Positions 7,419 through 14,835 of a DNA stretch of 64,000 nt are shown in pieces. The DNA is taken from positions 124,001-188,000 of the forward strand of contig JBEDTR010000011.1 of NCBI GenBank assembly GCA_040119125.1, in the 5' to 3' direction. Under the pieces are notes generated by a model. The model was not told where the DNA came from. It ran no database searches and worked only from the letters and a program-made list of their open reading frames with translations. A program made the translations under genes and the position numbers. This DNA is from Pacificitalea sp040119125 (GTDB lineage Bacteria > Pseudomonadota > Alphaproteobacteria > Rhodobacterales > Rhodobacteraceae). Numbering within the stretch: the first letter of the stretch is position 1; the number at the start of each line of letters is the position of its first letter.

Positions 7419-7650
7419 CCTTCCCTCCATTATTGATCATGGGGGTTTCACCAATAATGCGCCCGCTCGCGTAGACGTGACCGGCGACCTCAAGCGCGTT
7501 TCGCATGTGCTCGAAGGCTTTATCCTGCTCCTCGGAGCTTTTCTGGTGAACGCCAAGGCTTTCGATGATCATAATCACTGAGGCGCTTAGCCCGTGCCTT
7601 AGGATGCGCACTTCGCGCTCCAAAGCTTCGATCCGCTCTTGATCGGTCAT
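7411..7650 (-). CDS. Hypothetical coiled-coil protein in immunity operon
   Basis: A 79-residue protein with an N-terminal heptad-like helix (ERIEALEREVRILRHGL). It is preceded by a near-perfect GGAGGTGAT ribosome binding site and overlaps the XhlA-like gene by eight bases. Likely co-expressed with the repressor. Function unknown. Confidence 0.6.
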   Translation of the reverse strand: MTDQERIEALEREVRILRHGLSASVIMIIESLGVHQKSSEEQDKAFEHMRNALEVAGHVYASGRIIGETPMINNGGKDE

Positions 7651-7697
7651 ATCACCTCCCTACGGCTGCTTAGCCCCAACCCACACCACGCGACCGA

Positions 7698-8363
7698 TCA
7701 CACCTTGCGCGCCATCTCGGCGGGCCAGTGCAGGCGGACGCGAGCCGCCCACCGAAGCCTTACATCCCACTTGGTTATTGCGCCGGGGTTGATCGATATC
7801 AGGTGGAACAGTCCCGGTTCGCTGCCCGGCTTAACCTGCTTTACCCATGCCATGCCGTCTTCGTCCTCGCAGACGCACCGATGGCCGATTACATCGTCAG
7901 GCACACCATCTGACGTGTGCCGGGTATAGAACAGAAGGTCGCCAGCGCTGTAGACAGGCTCCATGCTGTCACCTTCGACCTCCACCGCCACAACCCCGTG
8001 TGTCGGCAGACCCGCCGGCGCTTCGACCTGAGGGCCGTCGCCTTTCTCATAGGCATCGACCAGCGGCACCTGCGCACCCGCGCCAACCAACCCAGCGATT
8101 GCAATCGTCGTGGGCTCTACCAGTCGATTGGGCAGCGGGTGCTTTGTAATTTCGGAGATTGCCAGCAGCTCGCCAGCCGACATGTCGCGCTTGCCTAGCG
8201 TCATCTTGTTGACGGTAGAGCGATCCACCTTCTTGGGGACGATCCCATTCAGGGCGTCAGCCAGAGAGGCTTGCGACATGCCCGATGCGGACAAGGCGTC
8301 TCGGAGCCACTTGGTGATGCGCTCACTGGATGGGATTTGCTCGGTCATATCGGCGGCGAGCAT
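7698..8363 (-). CDS. CI/LexA-type phage repressor with S24 peptidase domain
   Basis: An N-terminal helix-turn-helix (SGMSQASLADALNG) is followed by a C-terminal S24 domain. The likely autocleavage bond is Ala-Gly in LVGAGAQVPL. The catalytic Ser is in VEGDSMEPVYSAGDLL and the Lys in DGMAWVKQVKPG. It should hold lysogeny by binding the GTAGC-N7-GCTAC operators and cleave itself upon RecA/SOS activation. The start is uncertain: ATGs occur at 8384, 8363 and 8348, and the one at 8384 lies inside the likely promoter. Confidence 0.92.
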   Translation of the reverse strand: MLAADMTEQIPSSERITKWLRDALSASGMSQASLADALNGIVPKKVDRSTVNKMTLGKRDMSAGELLAISEITKHPLPNRLVEPTTIAIAGLVGAGAQVPLVDAYEKGDGPQVEAPAGLPTHGVVAVEVEGDSMEPVYSAGDLLFYTRHTSDGVPDDVIGHRCVCEDEDGMAWVKQVKPGSEPGLFHLISINPGAITKWDVRLRWAARVRLHWPAEMARKV

Positions 8364-8386
8364 ATCTGTGGCGCCCCAGATCATCT

Positions 8387-8403
8387 GTAACGAAATTCGC
8401 TAC
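8387..8403. promoter_or_regulatory. Repressor operator beside repressor gene
   Basis: GTAACGAAATTCGCTAC matches the GTAGC-N7-GCTAC consensus with one arm substitution. It lies just upstream of the repressor coding region, where it could mediate autoregulation. No strong -35 hexamer is visible for the repressor promoter. Confidence 0.7.
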
Positions 8404-8411
8404 AAGGTATC

Positions 8412-8440
8412 TTGCGTGACGTAGCCAAAATCGCTACAAC
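8412..8440 (+). promoter_or_regulatory. Proposed rightward early promoter
   Basis: TTGCGT (8412-8417) and TACAAC (8435-8440) are separated by 17 bases. The transcript start would fall about at the ATG of the cro-like gene (8447), so this mRNA may be leaderless. No ribosome binding site precedes that ATG. Confidence 0.58.
8421..8437. promoter_or_regulatory. Repressor operator, rightward promoter
   Basis: GTAGCCAAAATCGCTAC fits GTAGC-N7-GCTAC and occupies the spacer of the rightward promoter. Its centre is 34 bp from that of the site at 8387-8403, mirroring the leftward pair. Confidence 0.75.
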
Positions 8441-8446
8441 TGACGT

Positions 8447-8698
8447 ATGGAACCCGCAAACAGCATCATCACGGCCCTCGGAGGCCCTACCGCCGTCGCC
8501 CGCGCGATCGGCGTTCACCGGACCCGAGTGTCCATGTGGAAGGCCCCTCGCGAGAAGGGGGGCACCAACGGGATCATCCCGCACTGGCAGGTGCCGAAGG
8601 TTCTCAAGATGGCCGAGGAGATCGGTGTTCCGCTGTCCCGTGAGGATTTCGCGCCGATGCCCCAAGGGGCCGCTCGTCAGCACCACCCTGCCGCCTAA
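8447..8698 (+). CDS. Cro/YdaS-like regulator
   Basis: An 83-residue protein with a helix-turn-helix near its N-terminus (GPTAVARAIGVHRTRVSMWK). It is the first gene of the rightward operon and faces the repressor across the operators, the usual position of Cro. It probably binds the same GTAGC-N7-GCTAC sites. Translation may start on a leaderless transcript. Confidence 0.78.
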   Translation: MEPANSIITALGGPTAVARAIGVHRTRVSMWKAPREKGGTNGIIPHWQVPKVLKMAEEIGVPLSREDFAPMPQGAARQHHPAA

Positions 8699-8772
8699 CC
8701 ACCATGTCCAACGCTCTGCCATGCACAAACGATGCGGCAGCGCGGGCCAATCACCAAGCGAACGAGGTTTCT

Positions 8773-9186
8773 ATGAATTACAGCGGCCCCGCACGATGCG
8801 CCCTGTTCCGTCAGCTTGTCGAGGATTTCGGCGGCTATGACGCAGCAGCGGAATACCTCAAGTGTTCTAAAGGCACGATCTCGAAGATGGTCCACGGCAT
8901 GGCCACCATCGGATGCGAGCACTTCGGCCCGCTTGAGGATGCCCTTGGCCGCGCCCCGATCACCCGGCTCATGGCGACCCGCAGCACCCTAGTGGACCGC
9001 GAGACCCGCGCAGAGGCGGAACTGTTCCTCACCGCAGCCAAGGAGAGCGGCGAGCTTATTCAGGCTCTCGTGGAGTGCCTCACCGGGTCGAACAAGGGCA
9101 AGGCCGAGGTCATCAAGGAAGGCCGCGAGGCGCTCGACGCCATTGGCGCGCTGCTGAGCCAAGTCGAAGCGGGGCCGGATCAATGA
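8773..9186 (+). CDS. CII/CP76-like phage regulatory protein
   Basis: A 137-residue protein. Its first half, with GGYDAAAEYLKCSKGTISKM, resembles the DNA-binding region of CII-type (Phage_CP76) regulators. The second half is a charged helical tail. It likely regulates early or lysogenic promoters. The ATG at 8773 has GAGG upstream; an in-frame ATG at 8704 would add 23 residues of atypical composition. Confidence 0.65.
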   Translation: MNYSGPARCALFRQLVEDFGGYDAAAEYLKCSKGTISKMVHGMATIGCEHFGPLEDALGRAPITRLMATRSTLVDRETRAEAELFLTAAKESGELIQALVECLTGSNKGKAEVIKEGREALDAIGALLSQVEAGPDQ

Positions 9187-9488
9187 CCCGTGAATACGTC
9201 CCCTTTGCTGAGCGCATGAAGGTCATGGGGCCGATGTTCCTTGCCGGTCGGTCCCGCACAGAAATTGCCGAAGCCTGCGGCGTTACAGCGGCTTGTGTGG
9301 ATGGGGTGAAAAAGAGGGCGGTCGAGGCGGGCAGGCCGGTCGGCTACGGCGATCTGGCCAGATCGATGAGCGCGCAGGACGCCAGCTTCCGCAAGTGGGT
9401 TATTGACAACACCCCGGAAGGCTCGGCCCCCGCTGATTTCCTGACCGCTATCGCCCTCGACGTCTATCACGAGGAGGTGGACGAATGA
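9183..9488 (+). CDS. Helix-turn-helix phage protein
   Basis: A 101-residue protein whose ATG overlaps the stop of the CII-like gene. Residues 20-45 (RSRTEIAEACGVTAACVDGV) look like a Trp-repressor/resolvase-type helix-turn-helix. Probably a small regulator; the target is unknown. Confidence 0.6.
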   Translation: MTREYVPFAERMKVMGPMFLAGRSRTEIAEACGVTAACVDGVKKRAVEAGRPVGYGDLARSMSAQDASFRKWVIDNTPEGSAPADFLTAIALDVYHEEVDE

Positions 9489-9829
9489 GGAAGGCAAACA
9501 AGTTCGGCGCAATCGCGGTCACCGTGGATGGCATCCGGTTCGACAGCATGCGCGAGGCCCGCCGCTGGGGGGAGTTGCGCCTGATGGAGAAGGCTGGCGA
9601 GATCCGCAACCTTCGGCGTCAGGTGCGCATCCCGCTAGAGGGCCGCAACGGCCCCATCGCTTTCCAGCCCTCCGGTCGCAAGGCGGTCTATGTCGCAGAT
9701 TTTGTCTACGAGGATAGCCGCCTCGAATGGGCAGAAGTCATCGAGGACAGCAAGGGCCACCAGACCCCAGATTTCAAACTCAAGCGCGCGGTTCTCGCCG
9801 CCCAAGGTGTGGAGATTGTCCTGACATGA
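9485..9829 (+). CDS. DUF1064-family phage nuclease-like protein
   Basis: A 114-residue protein with the DUF1064 pattern: NKFGAIAVTVDGIRFDSMREARRW, then AEVIEDSKGHQTPDFKLKRAV. The E-D-x-K arrangement and C-terminal Lys resemble endonuclease I-type folds, and the family is common in phage replication regions. It may resolve branched DNA. It overlaps both neighbours by four bases. Confidence 0.83.
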   Translation: MRKANKFGAIAVTVDGIRFDSMREARRWGELRLMEKAGEIRNLRRQVRIPLEGRNGPIAFQPSGRKAVYVADFVYEDSRLEWAEVIEDSKGHQTPDFKLKRAVLAAQGVEIVLT

Positions 9830-10809
9830 TTGCACTCGATCAAACCAACACCGCCCCCGCCACCGGGCTAGGGCATAACGAGCGCTCCTATCGTCTGGAC
9901 GTGCTGGCGGGCGAGGCTCGCAAGGGTCTGGAGAGCGTCGAGCGCGGCGAGGAGTTCACCATCGGCGGCTGGCTCGCTTATGGGTTCGCCTTGAATGAAG
10001 GGCGGGCACTCCACCCTGGTGATCGCGAGTTCGGAGAATGGGTCGCGGTGTCACAACTTGATACACCGGATCGGATGGACCGCGCAGCCGCCATGTGGGC
10101 CGCAGCCAATGCCGACCAGTTCGAGGAGGCCCGACAGCGCGGCAACCCCCGGACCATCCGGGGCATCCACGCCAAATGGAAAGAGATTGAGGCGGAGCGC
10201 GAAGCCGAACGCCTTGCCGGTGAGGCCAGCCAGCGCAAAGCCGAAGAGCAGGCGGCGGCGCAGGATCGGGCAGAGGCGGCCCGGAGCGAGGTCACGGCAA
10301 AGGTCGAGGCCGAGGGTGTGGCTCTCAAGGCGGCTGCATCCGAGCAGGACGAGGCCGCCAAGCGCGCCGCCGAAGAGCGCGCAGCGAAGGCCACCGAAGA
10401 GCGGGAGGCCGCCGAGGAAGCCGCCAAAGAAGCGGCTCAGGCGGTAGAGCAGCAGGCAGCGGAAACTCCGGCGCAAGAACCGGACCCGCATGCCGCCGCT
10501 CGCAAGGACATTGCCAAGCTATCGCGCGAGGGGCTGGAGGACGAGGTGATCGGCCTGCGCGAAGAGAACGCCGAGCTGCGGAGCCGGGTTGCCGCGCAGC
10601 GTAGCCAAATAGCAGACCTCAAGGCGCAGGTGCATGAGCTTACCTCCAGCGAGGACACAGGCCGCAAGATCGGCAACCTCCAGCGCCGGATCTCCGTTTC
10701 CGAGGGGCGATCCAAAGAGCATCAGGCGGCGGCTGCGCGCCTCCAGCGTCAGGTCAATGCGCAAAAGGCGGAGATCGCCAAGCTGCGCGGTGAGCGGGAG
10801 GCGGTCTGA
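9826..10809 (+). CDS. DUF3102-like coiled-coil phage protein
   Basis: A 327-residue protein. Residues 1-115 form a globular region (GLESVERGEEFTIGGWLAYG) resembling DUF3102-type proteins. The rest is a long Ala/Glu/Arg coiled coil with an acidic Pro break near residue 220. It lies between the DUF1064 and helicase genes, with ATGA overlaps at both ends. A structural or DNA-organising role is an inference. A second protein of similar architecture is at 21,393. Confidence 0.6.
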   Translation: MIALDQTNTAPATGLGHNERSYRLDVLAGEARKGLESVERGEEFTIGGWLAYGFALNEGRALHPGDREFGEWVAVSQLDTPDRMDRAAAMWAAANADQFEEARQRGNPRTIRGIHAKWKEIEAEREAERLAGEASQRKAEEQAAAQDRAEAARSEVTAKVEAEGVALKAAASEQDEAAKRAAEERAAKATEEREAAEEAAKEAAQAVEQQAAETPAQEPDPHAAARKDIAKLSREGLEDEVIGLREENAELRSRVAAQRSQIADLKAQVHELTSSEDTGRKIGNLQRRISVSEGRSKEHQAAAARLQRQVNAQKAEIAKLRGEREAV

Positions 10810-13199
10810 TGCTGAATTTTACCGAGCCCAAAGAGATCAACCTTCGCCCCTATCAAGCCGACGCTATCGAGAACCTGCGCGCGGGCATCCGTGGCGGTAA
10901 GCGGCGGCTTCTGCTCTGCGCGGGCACTGGGGCAGGCAAGACCCTGACCGCTGCGCACCTGCTGCACGAGGCCGCGCGCAAGGGCAGCTACGCGCTGTTC
11001 ATCGTCGACCGGGTGGCGCTGGTCGACCAGACAAGCTCGGTGTTCGATGAATACGGCATCCAGCATGGCATCGTGCAGGGCGTCAATGAGCGCTGGATGC
11101 CCAATGAAAACGTGCAGGTCTGCTCTGCGCAGACGTTGGCGAAGCGCTCGCTCCCCCGCGACCCCGCGCTGATCGTCGTCGACGAAGCCCATTGTTTTGC
11201 TCCAGGCACGAAAGTCTCGACGCCGCATGGCGACGTTAACATCGAGAGCCTGACAGTTGGCGACCAAGTAATGAACGCTTTTGGCGCAGGGACCGTCACT
11301 AACGTTTTTAAGCACTCCACCCAAAAAGACATTGTGAGGGTAATCTTCGATGACGGAACCGAGATCGAATGCACCGCTGACCATCGATTCTTTACCGGCA
11401 ACTCATGGGTGCAGGCCCGGCTCTTGGATGGAGAGGGCGCGGTCAGCATCGAAGGTATGCCCGACCTGTGGGGATACCTTTCGACCGAGGATCAGCCGAA
11501 CCGCGAAGGGGAGCTGGTTGGCGGAGCACGAGGCGTATTGGCAGAGGCGAGTGTGTTGCTCGCAGAGTTGCTCGAAGAAGCTGAAGAACCCGATGCACCA
11601 GAGGGCCTCGCGAGAGAAAATGGCCAAGAGCTTGCGGGAGATGGGCTTTGGTCCATCAGTCCAGGGCGGCAACGGGAGGGGCTTAACCAAGCCACAGGCA
11701 GCTCTGCTGGGGGTGCTGGGGGATCGATGGATCGCAGAACTTGTAGTGCCCACCGGGCAGCGCAAAGCTGGTGGTCTTCCTTCGCACTACAAGATCGACC
11801 TCGCACTTCCCGAGGAAATGATTGCCCTGGAAGTGGATGGGGGGTCGCACAACTCGGAAAGGATCAAGGAAAGGGACGCGAGGAAGGACGAATTTCTTTC
11901 CTCAAAAGGGTGGTCAGTGTTCAGAGTGTCGAACGAGAAGGCCTTAGCGATGTGTTCAACATCGAAGTCAGCGGACACCCTTCTTACTTCGCTAATGGGG
12001 TTTTAGTTCACAATTGTCAGTATAAGGCGACCCTCGACTACATGGCGCGCCATCCGCAGGCCGTGAAGATCGGGCTGACCGCCACCCCGTTTACAAAGGG
12101 CATGGGCGACCACTGGGATGATGTGGTCAATGTGATCCCGACGCGCCGCCTGATCGAAGACGGGTTCCTGATCGAGCCCAAGATCTACATCGCGAAATCC
12201 CCCGACGACGCCGATCTTGGCCTCAACAGCTATGGCGAATTTTCGGATAGCAGCGCCTCGACCGCAGGCATCCAGATCGTCGGCGACGTGGTGCAGGAGT
12301 GGATGACCAAGACGACCGAGACCTTCGGCGGGCCGGTCAAGACCATCGTATTCTCGCCGACCGTGGATCATGGGCGCGAGCTGTGCGCCGCCTTCTCCGC
12401 CGCAGGGTTCAATTTCCAGCAGATCAGCTATCTCGACCGCAGCGACGAAGAGCGCGCGGAAAAGATCGCCGAATTCCGCCGCCCCGACAGCATCATCGAC
12501 GGTCTGGTGTCCTGCGGGGTGCTGACCAAGGGGTTCGATGTGCCAGACGTCAAGTGCGGCATCTCCTGCAAGCCCTATCGCAAGAGCCTGTCGAGCCACA
12601 TGCAGGAGATCGGTCGCGTCATGCGCTCGCATGCCGACAAGGATGCTGCGCTCTGGCTGGATCACTCCGGCAATATCGAGCGCTTCGGCATCGACATGTT
12701 CGACGTCTGGGATCATGGCGTCGGTGATCTGGATCACTCGACCAAGCGCGACAGCAAGCCCCGAGAGCGCAATGAGCAGGTGCGCGAAAAGGTGGTGTGC
12801 CCCGAATGCAGTGGCGCGCTGCGCGGCAACCTCTGCATGTCCTGCGGGTGGGAGCGCCCCGCGCGGTCGGGCGTCGTCAATGTCGCGGGCGAGATGGTCG
12901 AGTTCAAGCCGAGCGATTTCAAGATGCAGCCCCGCGCCGGTCTGCGGGCTGAGTGCCTGTCCGATCCTCGCAAGGTCTGGGACGCCGCTCTCGACTACAC
13001 CATGGCGCACACGTCCAAGGGTGAGCAGCATGCGCGCAAATGGGCCTATGGCGTCTTTCGGGGCGTGTATCCCAGCGACAAGCTGCCGTTTGGCTGGTTC
13101 GACGCCGCGCCCGCCGCGATGGTCGATCCCTCCGCCTCCGCACTGGTCGAGCGCGAGATCAAGCGCTTCCGCAAGGGCAGCAAGCGGGGGGCAGCATGA
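10809..13199 (+). CDS. Superfamily 2 DNA helicase interrupted by an intein
   Basis: The extein is a 522-residue DEAD/DEAH-type helicase: LRPYQADAIENL, Walker A GTGAGKT (residues 39-45), VVDEAH motif II (125-128), then LTATPF after the insert, a helicase C domain ending QEIGRVMRS, and a zinc ribbon CPEC..CMSCGW. A 274-residue intein (residues 129-402) begins with Cys immediately after DEAH and ends His-Asn before an extein Cys. Splicing is needed to rebuild motif II. The protein probably unwinds DNA for phage replication or recombination. Another gene is read in a different frame within the intein. Confidence 0.93.
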   Translation: MLNFTEPKEINLRPYQADAIENLRAGIRGGKRRLLLCAGTGAGKTLTAAHLLHEAARKGSYALFIVDRVALVDQTSSVFDEYGIQHGIVQGVNERWMPNENVQVCSAQTLAKRSLPRDPALIVVDEAHCFAPGTKVSTPHGDVNIESLTVGDQVMNAFGAGTVTNVFKHSTQKDIVRVIFDDGTEIECTADHRFFTGNSWVQARLLDGEGAVSIEGMPDLWGYLSTEDQPNREGELVGGARGVLAEASVLLAELLEEAEEPDAPEGLARENGQELAGDGLWSISPGRQREGLNQATGSSAGGAGGSMDRRTCSAHRAAQSWWSSFALQDRPRTSRGNDCPGSGWGVAQLGKDQGKGREEGRISFLKRVVSVQSVEREGLSDVFNIEVSGHPSYFANGVLVHNCQYKATLDYMARHPQAVKIGLTATPFTKGMGDHWDDVVNVIPTRRLIEDGFLIEPKIYIAKSPDDADLGLNSYGEFSDSSASTAGIQIVGDVVQEWMTKTTETFGGPVKTIVFSPTVDHGRELCAAFSAAGFNFQQISYLDRSDEERAEKIAEFRRPDSIIDGLVSCGVLTKGFDVPDVKCGISCKPYRKSLSSHMQEIGRVMRSHADKDAALWLDHSGNIERFGIDMFDVWDHGVGDLDHSTKRDSKPRERNEQVREKVVCPECSGALRGNLCMSCGWERPARSGVVNVAGEMVEFKPSDFKMQPRAGLRAECLSDPRKVWDAALDYTMAHTSKGEQHARKWAYGVFRGVYPSDKLPFGWFDAAPAAMVDPSASALVEREIKRFRKGSKRGAA
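11193..12014 (+). other. Intein within helicase motif II
   Basis: Encodes 274 residues. Block A is CFAPGTKVSTPHGDVNIESL. Block B is ECTADHRFFT, with the expected T-x-x-H. Blocks F and G are SDVFNIEVSGHPSYFANGVL and LVHN, followed by extein Cys at 12,015. All residues needed for splicing are present (Cys1, block B His, penultimate His, Asn, +1 Cys). The middle about 140 residues of this frame are low in structure and show no LAGLIDADG motif; in the other frame the same DNA encodes a nuclease-like protein. Confidence 0.93.
11428..12006 (+). CDS. Endonuclease-like protein encoded out of frame inside the intein
   Basis: A 192-residue protein in a frame different from the helicase. A zinc-finger-like region (CPTC at 11-14, CCSQSC at 43-48) is followed by NPMHQRASREKMAKSLREMG, resembling NUMOD3-type DNA-binding helices. 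Residues 120-173 match DUF559/Vsr-like nucleases: YKIDLALP, LEVDGGSH (Glu135, Asp137, His141), RDARKDEFLSSKGWSVFRVS. It probably acts as the homing endonuclease of the intein. How it is translated is unclear: the ATG at 11,428 lacks a strong ribosome binding site, and another in-frame ATG lies at 11,350. Confidence 0.72.
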   Translation: MERARSASKVCPTCGDTFRPRISRTAKGSWLAEHEAYWQRRVCCSQSCSKKLKNPMHQRASREKMAKSLREMGFGPSVQGGNGRGLTKPQAALLGVLGDRWIAELVVPTGQRKAGGLPSHYKIDLALPEEMIALEVDGGSHNSERIKERDARKDEFLSSKGWSVFRVSNEKALAMCSTSKSADTLLTSLMGF

Positions 13200-14110
13200 G
13201 CTATCACGACGCCATGCGGAGCGCCTGCGAGGCCGTGGGCATCCAGCCCCCTCGCCGGATCGTGCCGGGCCGCTGGATCAAGTCCGCCGTGGTCGGCAAG
13301 TCCGCAGCCAATACCAGCGGGCGGGTGATGATCGACCCCGACGAGCAGGGTGGCGTGGCTTACAACTGGACCACGGGCGAGCATCAGCGCTTCCACGTGG
13401 GCGGTGCCCCGGCAAACGGCCGATCTGCCCCCAAGCGCGACCCGGAGGCTGATCGCCGCCAGCAGGAGGAGCGCCGCGAGATCGCCGCGACCTGTGAGCG
13501 GATCGTGCGCGCCTGCCGCCATGAGCCGCACCCTTACCTCGCAGCCAAGGGCTTCCCGGATGAGCTTGGTCTGGTGATCGATGACGTGCGTGCGGCCCTG
13601 CCCGACAACAAGCTGGGCGAGCGTTTGGCGTCAGCCCTGCCGGAGGGCGATGGCCCACTGCTGGTCGTGCCGGGGCGCATCGCAAAGGCGGTGACTACCG
13701 TGCAATTCATCACGGTTGATGGCGCAAAGAAAAACATCCTCGGCGGCCAGATGAGCGGAGCGGCCCACAGGATCGCCACAGGGCGCGAGACGTGGGTGTG
13801 TGAGGGCATCGCCACCGCACTGACTGTCCGGGCCGCTCTGCGCCTGCTGGGGCGCTCCGCAACCGTCCTGAGCGCATTCTCCGCACATAACGTCTGCAAG
13901 GTCGCCTCCGGCCTGACAGGCAGCGTGGTTGCGGCTGAGAACGACAAGCCGCTGGAGCAATTCGGCGGGATGGGCACTGGCGAATACTACGCCCGCAAAG
14001 CTGTCCGCACATGGTCCATGCCGCCCGCCTTGGGTGACTTCAATGACATGCACGAGCAGGACGGCCTGCGGGCTGTCGCGCTCCACTTGCGGAAGGTTAT
14101 GCCGCCATGA
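13196..14110 (+). CDS. Toprim-domain phage primase-like protein
   Basis: A 304-residue protein whose ATG overlaps the helicase stop. The N-terminal region has a YNWTTGEHQRF strand pattern seen in phage primases. The C-terminal half looks like a Toprim domain: VCEGIATALTVRAALRL (Glu motif), VVAAENDKP and a late GDFNDMHEQ Asp motif. It likely synthesises primers with the neighbouring helicase. No zinc-binding domain is visible, so it may depend on another protein for template recognition. Confidence 0.82.
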   Translation: MSYHDAMRSACEAVGIQPPRRIVPGRWIKSAVVGKSAANTSGRVMIDPDEQGGVAYNWTTGEHQRFHVGGAPANGRSAPKRDPEADRRQQEERREIAATCERIVRACRHEPHPYLAAKGFPDELGLVIDDVRAALPDNKLGERLASALPEGDGPLLVVPGRIAKAVTTVQFITVDGAKKNILGGQMSGAAHRIATGRETWVCEGIATALTVRAALRLLGRSATVLSAFSAHNVCKVASGLTGSVVAAENDKPLEQFGGMGTGEYYARKAVRTWSMPPALGDFNDMHEQDGLRAVALHLRKVMPP

Positions 14111-14565
14111 CCCAGCATCGAAGCCCGGCGCGTCGTCCGGGCAACCTCAGGCAGGGAGCGCATCGCTTCCACCTGAGCGGCATGGGGCAGGCAAGGCTCC
14201 GGTGCGCCGCCGCAAGCGCGCGACATAGGCCCTCCACTAGTAGCCCCCGCTGTGACTGGCGGATGCGAACGGGCCAAACGACGCCAGAGTCTTGCCCACA
14301 TAGGACGCACCCCGATGGAGGTGCAGCCGCCCACATCTCTCCATCAGGGGGTGTGACGCGGTGCCGCCAGGCCCCCGCATGGGGGGCGAAGAGACAGCCA
14401 CGGATCGACCGCCTGACCCCGATCCAGCGCATACGAGCGCAAGCTGCCCTGATGGTGTGTGACTGCATGTCCCAAGACGTGACGGTTGGAACACGCTTCG
14501 TCCCGGCGACGGGCGAAGTGTGTCCAGCAGAACCCATCCGCTCCGGTTGGAACAAGGAGATCAGA
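14111..14565 (+). other. Stretch with no convincing gene
   Basis: About 455 bases between the primase and the next well-supported gene. One plus-strand frame is open from an ATG at 14,107 that overlaps the primase stop, and continues into the gene at 14,566. Its composition (many Arg, Pro, Cys and His) is unlike the neighbours. An imperfect inverted repeat, CCCCGATGGAG (14,310-14,320) and CTCCATCAGGGG (14,339-14,350), is present. It could be a decayed or novel gene, or an untranslated regulatory region. Confidence 0.4.
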
Positions 14566-14835
14566 ATGACGAAGCGAACGATTACCCGAAAGGCGCGTCA
14601 GGCCGGACGCGAGGAGGCTGTGAGGCGCGCAGGAGAATTACGGCATCTCGCTCGAGACGTTCGGATCAATGACGACATTGGCTCGCATTTTACCCTGTGG
14701 ATGAACGGCGAGCAGCGCGTCGAATGGTGGCCCGGCGCGCAGCACTGGCGCCACAACGATCACGACCTTTACGGAAACTGCGATGAGTTCATCGCGTGGC
14801 TGAACAACAGTGGAGAAGGACAGCAACATGGTTAA
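14566..14835 (+). CDS. Hypothetical phage protein upstream of SSB
   Basis: An 89-residue protein. The start is chosen for AAGGAGA at 14,554-14,560. The N-terminus is basic and helical; the C-terminus has an aromatic region (HFTLWMNGEQRVEWWPGAQHW). It overlaps the SSB gene start by eight bases. No family recognised. Confidence 0.6.
   Translation: MTKRTITRKARQAGREEAVRRAGELRHLARDVRINDDIGSHFTLWMNGEQRVEWWPGAQHWRHNDHDLYGNCDEFIAWLNNSGEGQQHG

Noticed and set aside
11350..11427. Longer nuclease start at 11,350 within intein block B
   Set aside because: The extra 26 residues show no domain and the 11,428 start better fits the beginning of the zinc-finger region; neither start has a strong ribosome binding site.
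12003..13031. 342-codon minus-strand open frame
   Set aside because: Antisense to the helicase C-terminal half; no recognisable protein features.
10809..13199. Frameshifted or pseudogene helicase because of the unusual middle segment
   Set aside because: The middle segment is bounded by canonical intein termini and the frame is continuous.
14107..14565. N-terminal extension of the gene at 14,566 back to 14,107
   Set aside because: Although it overlaps the primase stop, the composition is atypical and a good AAGGAGA site marks 14,566; kept only as an open question.
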